Of a stretch of 64,000 bases of DNA, positions 46,908 to 57,965 are shown piece after piece. The DNA is taken from contig SPDT01000006.1 in assembly GCA_008477525.1 (NCBI GenBank), positions 4,863,501 through 4,927,500 of the forward strand, written 5' to 3'. The notes below the pieces were generated by a model. The model was not told the DNA's origin. It saw nothing but the letters and a program-made list of their open reading frames with translations, and ran no database searches. The position numbers and the translations under genes are program-made. Positions within the stretch are counted from its first letter, which is position 1. Every line of letters begins with the position of its first letter. The stretch comes from Hypomyces perniciosus (taxonomy: Eukaryota > Ascomycota > Sordariomycetes > Hypocreales > Hypocreaceae).

Positions 46908-48587
46908 ATGGCCATTCCAGCAATATGCACGAGGCCCGCACTGGCTACCAGGTTATCCCGATATACTTGGAGAGCAGTTAACCATGTCCCGAGTCGGTGC
47001 TTCAGCTACTCGAGGCCTCTGGCATCATCTCATCTAGAAGTTGAACTGACAGCGCCAAATGGTACGAGGTGGACGCAGCCTCTGGGGCTGTTCATTGGCA
47101 ATGAGTTCATCGAAAGCGAAGGAGGAGACATGATAACAACCGTCAACCCATAGTATGACTATCTCGAATGCTCTACTTCGTATAATTCATTCCTTTGGTG
47201 CTAACTTCCCAGCTAAAGTACGGAGCAAGACATTTGCTCTGTGTTCGCAGCGAAACAGCCCGACGTCGACAAGGCAGTCCGGTCAGCCCGCCAGGCCCTC
47301 AAACACCCTTCATGGAAACTCTTATCCGGCACAGAGCGAGGGCATCTGATGAATCGGCTCGCCGACCTGGTAGACCAGCATAGCGAGACGCTCGCAGCCA
47401 TTGAGACGCTCGACAACGGAAAGCCGCTGTCGGTGTCGCGCGATTATGACGTCCCACACTTCTCTGAGGTGTTGCGCTACTACGCTGGCTATGCGGACAA
47501 GAACCCAGGCTCGGTCATCGATGTGGGACCGAAAAAGATGGCGTACACGCTTAAGCAGCCTGTTGGCGTTTGTGGGCAGATTATCCCTTGGAATTACCCC
47601 CTCGACATGGCGGCGTGGAAGCTGGGTCCTGCGCTGTCTTGTGGGAATGCTGTGGTGCTCAAGTTAGCGGAACAGACGCCGCTGTCGATGCTCTATGTTG
47701 CGCGGTTGATACGCGAGGCTGGGTTCCCGCCGGGTGTTGTGAATGTTATTAACGGACGAGGAGGAGAGGCGGGTGCGGCTTTGGCGAGGCATACTGGGGT
47801 GGATAAGATTGCCTTTACGGGCAGCACGGCGACGGGAAAGGAAGTGATGCGCATGGCAGCGGGGACGATGAAGGCTGTCACGTTGGAGACGGGGGGAAAG
47901 TCGCCGCTGATTGTGTTTGATGATGCGGACTTGGAGCAGGCGGTGCGGTGGGCGCATGAGGGCATCATGGCGAATCAGGGGCAAGTTTGCACGGCGACGT
48001 CGCGGCTACTGGTTCAAGATGGCATCTACGACATCTTCGTTGACAAGTTCAAGGCCTTTACGGAGAAGGCGTCGATCATTGGTGATCCCTTTGACTCGAA
48101 TACGTTTCAGGGACCGCAAGTTAGCAGGGCACAAGCCGATCGCGTCATGTCATACATCTCATCAGCGAGGGACTCCGGCGCGACGGTCTTGCACCCGTGC
48201 GGACGAGATCTCCCCTCACGGGGCTTCTTTGCGCCACCAACTATTTTCACGGACGTGAACACTCAGACACCAGTATTCCGGGATGAGATATTTGGACCTT
48301 GTGCCGCGATTGCGCGATTCGGCAGCGAGGAAGAGGCCATTGATATCGCCAACGCGACAAGGTATGGCCTAGCGGGAGCGGTGTTCACGAAGGATTTGGG
48401 GAGAGCACACCGTGTGGCGAGGGAGTTGGAGGCTGGAATGGTATGGGTGAATAGTAGCAATGATTCGGATTTCCGAGTGCCGTTTGGAGGCGTGAAGGAG
48501 AGTGGACTGGGGAGGGAGTTGGGAGAGGATGGGTTAAGGGGGTATTATACGGTCAAGGCGGTGCATGTCAATTTGACTGATGAATAA
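46908..48587 (+). CDS. Mitochondrial-type aldehyde dehydrogenase
   Basis: Exons 46908-47152 and 47219-48587 encode 537 aa. The intron (gtatga...gctaaag) rebuilds TVNPYTEQDICSVFAAKQ, matching the usual NPATEE-x-I-x-x-V block. The N-terminus, rich in Arg, Ser and hydrophobic residues (RPALATRLSRYTWRAVNHVPSRCFSYSRP), looks like a mitochondrial presequence. Catalytic features are present: LETGGKSP with the general-base Glu, ANQGQVCTATSR with the nucleophile Cys, GSTATGKEV for NAD(P) binding, and the C-terminal PFGGVKESGLGRELG. It should oxidise aldehydes to acids with NAD(P)+. The substrate is not evident; a betaine-aldehyde or general ALDH role are both possible. A stronger-looking acceptor 6 nt upstream would give an immediate stop. 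Confidence 0.93.
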
Positions 48588-48718
48588 GAATGAGTTCCTG
48601 AGAAAGGGATGAGTTGGAGAGGACAACCATTGTTACGAAGGATGACCACCTCACAAGGCAGAGGGTAGGGAGACGAATGCAATTGGATTGCTCATGTTTC
48701 CTCAAGATGCATCTACAG

Positions 48719-49303
48719 TTATCGTTGCTGTTGCAGCATCTGCTGAGCAATATCCGAGTCTCGGTCAAGCCGCCACAGCACTTCAAACTGGCTCTCCGAA
48801 CCCGACTCCTGTCTCAACGGCGGCCGGAGTCCCAGATACTTGAATCCGAGCCGGCGCGGGACCGCTCCGCTCTGGTCATTGGCCTCCTTATGCTGGATTT
48901 GTACATAATCGGCGCCCAGATCAAACGCCATCCTTGTCAGCAATGCCGTAGCCCTCGTCGCCAGTCCGCGCCCCGTGGCCTCAGTCGCAAGCCAGTACCC
49001 GATTTCGAAGCCACCAGTGTTGGTCATCAGTCCAGAGGAGCCCACGACTCTTCCGTCATGTATGATGGCGAAGTTGAACTCTTTGCCAGCGTCCCATACG
49101 TTCTTGGCGTGGAGGAGGAAGCCCTCGGTGCTGGCTTTGGTGTAGCCGTTGGCTGCCCAGGGCATCCAGGGTGAAAGTTCAGAGAGGGAGGAGGAGACGG
49201 CGGCGTATAGGGCATCTGCGTCAGACTGGTGCCAGCGGCGGAGTGTCATATCGCCGTCGATGAGCTCCTCAGGTGGTGTTTGCGTCTCCCGTTTGGCAGC
49301 CAT
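48719..49303 (-). CDS. GNAT N-acetyltransferase, RimJ/RimL type
   Basis: A single exon of 194 aa from the ATG at 49303. The frame is open upstream to 49504, but that part is low-complexity and does not match the family. Domain signals are LRRWHQSDADALYAAVSSSLSELSPWMPWA at the start (family N-terminal block, given here only for position 49250-49160), then GYWLATEATGRGLATRA, the acetyl-CoA loop, and the final ANDQSGAVPRRLGF motif. Relatives acetylate protein N-termini or small amines; the substrate here is unknown. The C-terminus ends in a Gln-rich tail. It is convergent with the aldehyde dehydrogenase (131 bp between stops) and divergent from sec12. Confidence 0.88.
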   Translation of the reverse strand: MAAKRETQTPPEELIDGDMTLRRWHQSDADALYAAVSSSLSELSPWMPWAANGYTKASTEGFLLHAKNVWDAGKEFNFAIIHDGRVVGSSGLMTNTGGFEIGYWLATEATGRGLATRATALLTRMAFDLGADYVQIQHKEANDQSGAVPRRLGFKYLGLRPPLRQESGSESQFEVLWRLDRDSDIAQQMLQQQR

Positions 49304-49870
49304 GTTATTGGGTTGAAATACTGGCGAAAGGTGACGAGAAAGGGCCCTGTAACCCCGATCAAAGAGATGGAATGGGAATGGGAATGGGATAGGATTGAGA
49401 GATGATGCCCGATTATGTCTTATATATAGAGATGTTTCCCCCGAACCTACATGAGTCACTCCTAACCGAACCGGGCCCCAGAAGGTCCTCAGTGTATGCC
49501 TCATGTATATAAGATTATCCGTATGTAACTGTTACACTGTTGCATATTTGATGGATCCAAGTTGCAGCAAAATGCCAATCTCATGGTCGTGTCTCTGTAC
49601 CTCCACCCCCTGGTCAGTGACTATGGGCCGAATCGGGCGGAGATTCGATCCCCCGCAACCCCCAAAAAATAGCTGCATCTGAATATCTGGCCTTAAACCG
49701 CCTTCGGCTCCTCTCCTAATAACCTGCGCTTCTCATTTCATCAGCACTCGTAGTTGTCTTTAAGCTGCCGTGCCAGCTTTCCTTTCATCTTCCTACTACT
49801 GCCGCCCATTTGCGATCGCAACCTCGATATCATCAGCCGCAACCAACGACATCCTGGCGCACCACAGGCC
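49304..49870. promoter_or_regulatory. Divergent promoter, GNAT gene / sec12
   Basis: A 567 bp gap between divergent start codons without coding features. No clear motif stands out, and it lacks the TACTCCGTA-family elements. Confidence 0.4.
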
Positions 49871-51703
49871 ATGACTTCGCCTTTCCCACACGCGAGCATA
49901 GAGCTCGACTACCCACTCTACGCCATTAATTTCGATCCCCAAGATGCAAACCGCCTCATTGTCGGCGGTGGCGGCGGCGCTGGACGTTCCGGCGTGGGCA
50001 ACAAGATCGTGCGTCCTCCTCCTGTCTTCCAAATGACGATGCGACAACTCACAGTTTCTTCGTAGACGGTCCTCGAGACGGTTAGCGAGAATGAGCTCCG
50101 CAAAGCTGGCGAGCTCGAGCTCTCCCGCGACGAAGACAGCGTCATGTCGCTAGCCCCCGGGTCATCCTACCTCTTCGCCGGCGTCAACTCGAGCCCCCAA
50201 GACATCGCCAAGGGAACGAACCACCATCTCCGAACCTTTTCTATCGAGCAGCCGAAATCGCGTTCCCCTGCTGGTGATGCGAAACCCGATGTCAAGATCA
50301 CAGAGCTGTCGCGCAGCGCTTTCTTCGCCAACCCAGATGCCGACACCTACCAGCGGTTATTGCGCGTCGCTGGATCGGTCGGCGCCGCGGCTTCAGGCAT
50401 GGGCAAAGACCCGCAGATCGCCGTCTTTGACGCTACAGAGCCCAAGCCCAAGGTGAAGGGTGTGATAGAGCTCCCGAGGGACGCGGAGGATCTTGATATT
50501 GTGCAAACGGCAGAGGACGAATATCTGTTGGCCTTTTGCCACAAGTACGAGCTACACCTTGTCAAGATCGGCAAGGAGGGCAGCGATCCGGAGCTCATCT
50601 TTACCATGCCGGATGACCATGGCGAGCGACCGATGTTCCGATCGATTCGGTTTCTGAACCCTGATTTCCTCCTCGCTGCCGCCAACCTGCCAGGGAGAAC
50701 CGGCGTGCTTATCCAGGGCTTCCGACTTCCCACTCCTGGCTACGAGAAGGCTCGGATAGCTGCGACAGTCCGCATCCCCAGGAAGATTTCCGCCACAGCA
50801 CTCGCCGTTGCCAACATATCCCCTCCGTCATCACCAACGGCGCCCATCGGCAGCACACAATTCGCCATCGCGGTGGCTGGCAATGACTCTTCAATATCAT
50901 TATACACCATGGAACACAAGGCCCTCTCGTCGATAGGGATCCTCTTCGACCTGTACCCGCTCCACACACTCACCGATGTCCACAGCGCCGATAACATCAC
51001 CGGCGTGGCCTTTTCAAACTTCATCCCTCCGAAAACACACACAGCGCCGCAGTTCATCAAGCTTGCCAGCGCGTCCCTCCAAAAAGGCGTCGCCGTTCAC
51101 AGCATTCTCCTGAAGAGACATATCGACAAGTCATCAGCCCAGAATTCGGCGTCATCGCCCCCATCAACTCGCTACGTCATCGCCATGCGCTCCAAGCCGC
51201 CCTCTCGTCGTTCCCTGATCATTACCCTAAGCATCGTGGCGCTCATCATGGCCATCGTCGGCCAAAGCATCATGGAAATGTACGGCTCCAGCAAACCCAT
51301 CATCCACGCCCACAAATTCCTCCCCTCATGGCACGGCACCCTCCGCTCGCCAGACCACCCACCCGCCATCTTCTCCAAGGACCATTTCCTCTCCAAACTA
51401 GCCGGCGGCGCGAATCCCGCTTCGGGTGAGACGCTCGTCATATGGGAGACTGAGCATCCCCCCGTCGCTGTGGAGGATGGCGCTACCACCGACGGCACCA
51501 AGGCGATTAAGCTTGATGTCCACGACGAGGAAGTCCACGGCCCCGCTAAGACGTGGGAGGAACTCGGCGAGGAGCAGAGGCATGCCTGGAGGGAGAGGTT
51601 GGGAGATGCTGGCGCGTGGACGCAGAATATGGGCGAGAGTGTTTTCAAGGGCATCTTGTTTGGTGAGATTGCCGGTGCCGTGGGCCATGCTTTGGCTGGC
51701 TGA
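49871..51703 (+). CDS. sec12: Sec12, guanine nucleotide exchange factor for Sar1
   Basis: Exons 49871-50008 and 50066-51703 encode 591 aa; the 57 nt intron joins GVGNKI to TVLETVSENELRKAGE. The cytosolic N-terminal half is a divergent WD40 propeller with the Sec12 glycine loop LIVGGGGGAGRSGVGNK near residue 36, which in yeast Sec12 forms the K+-binding catalytic loop. One membrane segment, SLIITLSIVALIMAIVGQSI (about residues 405-425), anchors it in the ER, followed by a lumenal domain with acidic character. It loads Sar1 with GTP to start COPII budding. Its substrate gene sar1 lies about 34 kb away in this window. Length is typical for filamentous fungi. Confidence 0.92.
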
Positions 51704-52002
51704 GGCCTCGCTTTTGGGGATAGTAATACGCGCGCACTGAGACACGATTGTATGTTTTGGATGAGTTGGTGTTAATGCTTGTGGCTATGATGAGGAGTAC
51801 TGTTACCAGAACATGTGGATACGGCCCTGTTGTATTGTTCAATTATATGCGAATCATGGGCAGTGTGTCCTTCGGTCACAATAATAGTATCTATTTTCTC
51901 CTGACTGTAGGTCCTACCAAAGACAAGACACTCCACAAAATGGATCTTCGACGTCAATAGCTTCTCCCATCATGACAACCTTCTGTATATCACTATCAAT
52001 GT

Positions 52003-53136
52003 TCATACCCACCGCGCGCCACAATTTCCCGGAACATATTTCGCCACATCCATGTCCAGCGTCATCTTGATCTCCGGACAGTACTTCCAGATATGCTCCC
52101 TCAACTCAGGCTGTCCCCATACCTCGCTATGTAACCAAGCGCCGCTGCCACCTGTGTGATACCCCATTGGCTCATAAAACCCGTCTCGCCAATCATCAAT
52201 GCCCTTGACGTATTCACCATCACTACCATCGTCGTCTTCGAGGGTAGCGTTCCTAGAGACATACTCCGGCAAACCCCTGTGCGTCTCTCCGGAAAAGGTA
52301 AGTGAGACAGACCCGTTAGCCACCTTGCCGTTAGGACGATGGGCAAGACGTTCAGTGAGCCATACATCCTCGGGCTCGGAGTCATGGGCACGCTGTTGGT
52401 TCCGCAGAATGTCGATGATGCGGCTCACACGACGAAGAGACAATCCCCCGTTGCCGCCCCACGATCCACCAGGATTCCACGGCGCTCCAACCCAGTCATA
52501 CTCCAGAAAGTCATTGAGATTATGTCTACTATTCGCGCAGATCATAGAGTCGGTCTGGAAAACAAGTAGCCACTCAGCAGGTTGCAGAACGGACTCGTAG
52601 AGCCACAGCGTGGTGAGGAAGCGACTGATCATCTCCTGACCCGTAGTGCTCATGTTTCTGGGGATGTAGGTGAGGTCGAGCTTGCCCGCGGCAACATGAT
52701 GGCGGATGGCGATGGAGCTGTTGATGGCGGCGACAGAGGCAGGGGAACCCATGAAGCGGAAGCGCCAGTCGGGGGGCACAACGGAGATGAAGTGGAGCGT
52801 GAGAGGGGCGAGGACGGCGCTGGGACGGTTTTCGATGAGGAGGGCGACTTTTGAGGCGTTGAAGCGGGAGAGATGGCGAGGGTGTTGGGACTGGTATTCG
52901 AGGGTAATGCGTGGGAGGCGGACGCCAGACCCGGATGAGAAGATGAGCAAGAGCCATATCATACAACTGTGTTCTGGTCAGTTTGCTCCCTCCATTCTAC
53001 CCCATAGAGGCTTTTGGAGATTGACGAACCACAGACCGATGCAGACAGTTGCAAAGCGTATTCGTCTAGAGCTCAGGGGCCATAGAGACACCTGGAGTCG
53101 GAGTCGGAGTCGTGGACCGCCATCGGAGAAGATCAT
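52003..53136 (-). CDS. DUF5672-like type II membrane glycosyltransferase-like protein (paralogue B)
   Basis: Exons 53136-53033 and 52966-52003 on the minus strand encode 355 aa. The 66 nt intron (donor gtggtt) joins FATVCIGL to CMIWLLLIF, completing one membrane helix near residues 28-43 after a basic cytosolic tail. The lumenal part begins with RFNASKVALLIENRP, and then has SVVPPDWRFRFMGS, WLLVFQTDSMICANS (a DxD-like acidic site), EYDWVGAPWN, GGNGGLSLRRV and the C-terminal EPMGYHTGGSGAWLHSEVWG. This is the pattern of the fungal DUF5672 family, thought to be GT-A-like glycosyltransferases of the secretory pathway; the reaction is unknown. It is head-to-head with a paralogue 241 bp away. Confidence 0.82.
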
Positions 53137-53377
53137 TTCAGAGCGTATGAGAGGTAGACTTCGTTATACAAAGGAGAAGAAGATAAATGCGATGCATTTT
53201 GCTCGAGTTGGTGATTGGAGATGACGACGCGGCAATTTGTTCATTCCTGGCAAGTGTTGATAATCGAAGTCATCATCGCGCTGATGGCACTTACTCTCAC
53301 AACTCAGCTTCACCGCTCTCTCTCCCGGTACATACATATATTCAAGATGGCACCTCCAACTCTTTCGTGTCCATGTA

Positions 53378-54663
53378 ATGCAATCCATAGCAGCGGTCAC
53401 CATGACGAGGTCCAAAATCTCACGGTTTACCCGTACAGTAAACCCAGTTGGAGTTCTTTTTATCATCCTACTATGTGTGACGTATGAATGGTACCCATCT
53501 ATCTCCTTGACTATCGGGACACTGACATACTCTCAGCTTTCAGGTGGGCCTTGTATTGCCTCAATTCGGACCCATCGTCACTACCAAAGTTTCGTCCAGG
53601 ATCCAGGAGGCGCGAAAGTTGATACCCAGCATCAAACTGGACTGGCCAGTCGTCGAGGACCCTCGCAACAACTTCAATTCGTCAAAACTCGCTCTTCTCG
53701 TCGAAGCGCGTCCCATCCCTCATCTTGTTCCCCAGATCCTGCACATGATCTCCGTAGTCCCCCCGGACTGGCGATTCCTCTTCATTGGCTCGCATGAGAG
53801 TGTGTTCGGTGTGAGCAGAGCTTTTGCCATCCAGCATCAGCAAGTCATTGGCAAGCTGGATTTGATGGAACTTCCGGCTCCCTGGGCCATTGAGCGGAGA
53901 GAGGGTGTGTTCCGCATGTTGACGGATGTCAGGTTCTACGACGAGTTCCTTCCAGGGGTTGAGTGGATCTTGAAGTATGAATATGACAGCATTCTCTGCG
54001 CAAACTCGGAAACAAGCTTGAATGAATGGCTTGGGTGGAGCTGGGCTGGCTCGCCACGGTATGTCTTTGCTCGTACGAGTGGCATAGTCATTTTCTCCAT
54101 GTCTGAGCTAACTCTCCCCTTACAGCACTGATGACGATCGGTTCTCTGGGAACGGCGGATTGTCTCTACGCCGTGTCTCGGCCATTAAACGGGTCTTGGG
54201 TTTTCAATCACGTTTCAACGACTCTGAGCCAGAAGATGAATGGTTTGGGAAGCGATTATGGGTACTTCCCGGCGCCAAAGTTGCATCCAAGCTCGACGGC
54301 GCCCTTGCAGTTGAGGATGTGTACATCGAAAAGCCCATGGGATATCACGTTCGGGAAGGCGGCACCAACCTGAATGCGCAGGTCTGGGGTGATCCGATAC
54401 GTCGAAAACAGATATTTGAATACTGCCCTGAGCTGAGCATGATCATGGACATGAAGCTGGAGAGGGAGAAATGCCCAGACGATGATGGCAACGGGGAGAG
54501 GGGGCTGATGGAGAACATCGAAGTCGCAACCTCCGTCGTGGAGGAGGATGGTCAAAGAAAGGAAGTCCAGGATGACGCCGAGGCAACTATACAACCTCCT
54601 CGACCTCCTCCACTACCTCAGCCATGGAAGGACATTGTCTCTTCGGTGACAGAGAAAGTCTAG
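53378..54663 (+). CDS. DUF5672-like type II membrane glycosyltransferase-like protein (paralogue A)
   Basis: Exons 53378-53481, 53537-54058 and 54126-54663 encode 387 aa; a second ATG at 53402 would give 379 aa. The first intron splits the membrane anchor (PVGVLFIILLCVT/F) at the same phase and, with the 53378 start, after exactly the same 104 nt as in paralogue B, which supports that start. The lumenal domain has NNFNSSKLALLVEARP, SVVPPDWRFLFIGS, WILKYEYDSILCANS, WAGSPRTDDDRFSGNGGLSLRRV and KPMGYHVREGGTNLNAQVWG. The acidic site reads YEYDS where B has FQTDS. A Pro-rich, acidic C-terminal tail of about 70 residues is absent from B. The second intron (67 nt) is unique to this copy. Confidence 0.85.
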
Positions 54664-56615
54664 GCAATGGTATTATGCTCGAAGCTCAGTTCTATAGCGG
54701 TTCCTTGGCTTTTATCTATTCTTCAACCAACATCTGGTCCCTTGATTCCCTCGATGAGGTGATCAACACAGTTAGCAAGCCAAGCCAGGCCCGTGACGAT
54801 CCGGGCCCGCGCCGAGGTGGGATCTAGAACGTGCGATCCAAAAATTCCACGCCTCTCTCTTTTGGCGCGCACTAAGGCTGCCTAGGGGAGTTGGGAGATG
54901 AGAAGGTTTTCATGGTGCCTGGGTAGCGTGGAAGTCTATTAACGGTAAGGCGTTTTCGCGCCATGTGTCAAAAGAGAGGGTAGGGGACTAATTATGAATA
55001 GGTACTGTGATATGTTTGTTTCGAAATGGTATGATAGTTGTTTTGGGAAAAGGGGGGAGGGTCTTATTGCTGTGATGGTTCTGAGAAACAATGGGGAGAT
55101 GCGAAGTACATTAGTTCATATAGCGTGTACTCATACGGAGTAGTAGTGGGCCCGATTGTGGTGATCGATCTGAAAACCCTGATTTTCATCTCCTCTTTTT
55201 TATCAAGTTAAATGCCTGGATTTCTTTTCCTTGTACTATTTAAAGTGCTGTTTTCTTCTTTTGCTGCATTTACTGCCTTGATTTTTCTGGGCGCATTGCT
55301 TTAATTTTGACGTCAAGATTGGTAACCAACCAGATTGCATTGCATGCATGGAGCAAGTATCATGAAAGCACTGTGTTGTTACTCCAATCAGAACGCTGGA
55401 ATTTTGTAACGACTTTCCAAGGACATGTAAAAAATTAATATAAAAAAAAGCCATGAGCAGGATGACAGGACTTCGAGTGTTTCAAACAATGGGTATATTT
55501 TTGGCATGATGCGCGCGTGCGAGACAAACGCCAGCAGGGCTTGGGAATACCGGAACCTACTCCGTACGGCATAGTTCAAGGCGAAGATATCCAACACAAC
55601 TGGCAGCGAAGGAGCCGGTCCATATTTTGCTAAAGAGGACAGGAGACGGAAAACAAAAGACAGAAGATAGAGCCTTTTCGGCGCTACCAAGATAGGCTGA
55701 CGCAGGCGCTGCCGAAGAGGTGTCCAATCGTGCGGATAGCTTGGGCTTGTGCCCGCTGATGACACGAGCTGAAGTCAGAGTCATGGATATGAATAGCAGT
55801 ACTCCGTAGAGAGGAGTGGAAGTACGCAAATTGTGGCCGGATCTACTTCGTAATTAAGGGGAGAGATGCACAACAGAGAAAATAATCAGATCATAAACGG
55901 AGAGTTTGCGAACGATTGGTGGATTAGCAGGATTGCCAGGTACGGAGTACTGTAATATCATTCTCTCGTATTTGCTTCGTCACCCCAGTCAGCATCTTCT
56001 ACCACATACTAGTATCTATTCAGCCTTATGATCGGCCGGCTGTCGGTCGGTATATCTGTCGAATGTATGTATGTACTCAGTAGGGTTAGAGGGGGCCGTA
56101 TGCGCGCACATTCGCACTCGCACGAGACTAATCCGGCAGAGAAGACTCGAGCCACACTCGTACCCATTCTTTCTGTTCCAACCGAGTGCGCGTGAGGCCT
56201 TGCTGGGCTTTGTGACGTGCGTGTTGTGTGTGTGCCTGTTCTGATTAGCGAGAGCCCTGTGAGGGGGGGTTTTCCTCCGGAGTGCTTGTGAGAGAGACCC
56301 CGGGGCGCTGGCAGATGTCTGGCAGTTTGGGGAAAAACGTGCAGGGTATATGGTATGGATGTGAATGTCTGCGAGCATTCGTTTATGGAGCAAGGAATAC
56401 CAGCAACTCCATCTTGAAATGGGGCTTGATGCATGAAATGGGAGCGGTGAACGAGGCCAATTATGCTAGGGACATCCCGGCATCTTCCTTCGTACGAGTA
56501 AGTTTGATGCAGGCGGTTATTATCGTCTCTGCCCTAAGAGCGTTGTCTCTAGGGGATTTGGGGGGTGATATGAAATGCCAGGGAAAATACGGCGATAGTA
56601 CTCCGTAGTAGTATG

Positions 56616-56631
56616 TACTTCGTACGAAGTA
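56616..56631. repeat. 16-bp perfect palindrome TACTTCGTACGAAGTA
   Basis: TACTTCGTA and its complement TACGAAGTA overlap by two bases to make a perfect palindrome. TACTCCGTA lies 9 bp upstream (56599-56607). Confidence 0.9.
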
Positions 56632-57949
56632 TTTATTCCGTAGGAACCTGCAATTTCGGTGATTTTTTAGTATTTAGTTATTAGTAAACGGGCGGATAGC
56701 GGAGAGCAGAGGGAGAAATGATTAATATAGGGAAGACGAGTCTCAGAGTCTGATGAGTCTGGAGGTGTTTCGCTAGATTTGCGCCTGCGTGTCATTTTAT
56801 GGACGGGGAAGGCACAACATAACTAGGCACTACGACTCCATAGGAGTACTTCGTACTTCGCACAGTAACAGAAAAGCATGAAACGCAGCTGATTTCTTTT
56901 TGGATACTGCAAAAGGCCGAACCGAGAAAAACAATTAGCAACAAGAATATGATATGCATGATTTGATGCATATAACAAGATGAAGTGGTCGGTTACACAG
57001 GAAATGAAAAGGAAAGGAAAAAAAAAATCACAGTAGGTCTAGGGTAGTAGTGTATTCTTTGAGATCAGAGCCCATCCACAGAGTACGAAGTATTAGTATT
57101 GCGACGTCTTGAAGGGTGAGAATACCATCCTGTGCGCCAGAGCATCTACTTCGTATATACTCCAACCAGTAAACAGGTTGAAGAAATCGTACCCTCGTCT
57201 GGTAGGTTAGTACTAATGCAGCTAATAAGCCGATCGCTGCAACATCGAGCTTCGGCTTGACCGTCCGTCCTCCCCCATGATGCCACGATGCTGCATGGCG
57301 CTACGGGGTTCAAGGAAATAAGCCTATGAGAGGGGAAAAAAGGCAGACGTGAGAAAATGGGGCCCAACCCACGCGCCGCCTGGATGGGCCGCACACCACC
57401 ACCATTACAAATGCATGTAGTACATCCATCGCAGCAGCAGCAGCAGCAGCAGCAAGGCACAGCTGGAGTGGTGGTGATTCTGGTACCTGCAGGGAAAAGG
57501 AAACCGGTCTTGTGAGACCTGATGTCTTGGTACCTCTACTAGGCGATTCCCTCACTGGAAGAGAAAAAGAGTCCACCTTTTTTTTTTCCACCTCTCTGTT
57601 TTGGTCGGATAGACATGACCACCCATGGGACTTTCTGCGAGAAACATCTCTTGAACTCCAAAACGCTTAAAGGCGTAGAATGACGAACCTGCATGCATAT
57701 CCACTGGAGGGCCTGGATATGCTGATGTGCTGCGCTGCGCTGCAAGCAGGGCTCCTCTGCTGGCGGGCTCCCAGAGCTTGAGCTGCCAAAGAGGGGAGAT
57801 GTTATGGATCAACAAACGGGAGCTAATGAACGCACAGACGACTCTTCGACACCTTTTTTTGCGCCGAGTCTCTTCAGAGGCCACCCGTTGTAAAACAAAC
57901 ATTGCTTTCTTCAGCGGCAGACAGGATTGAAATGCAACATGGGCTTAAC

Positions 57950-57965
57950 TACTCCGTACTCCGTA
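57950..57965. repeat. Tandem TACTCCG element
   Basis: Two TACTCCGTA copies at 57950-57958 and 57957-57965 overlap by two bases, that is (TACTCCG)2TA. The identical arrangement is at 23413-23428. Confidence 0.9.

Noticed and set aside
53085..53110. GAGTCG-type hexamer repeat as a separate microsatellite
   Set aside because: It is inside exon 1 of DUF5672 paralogue B (coding LRLRLQ on the minus strand) and too short to treat as an element by itself.
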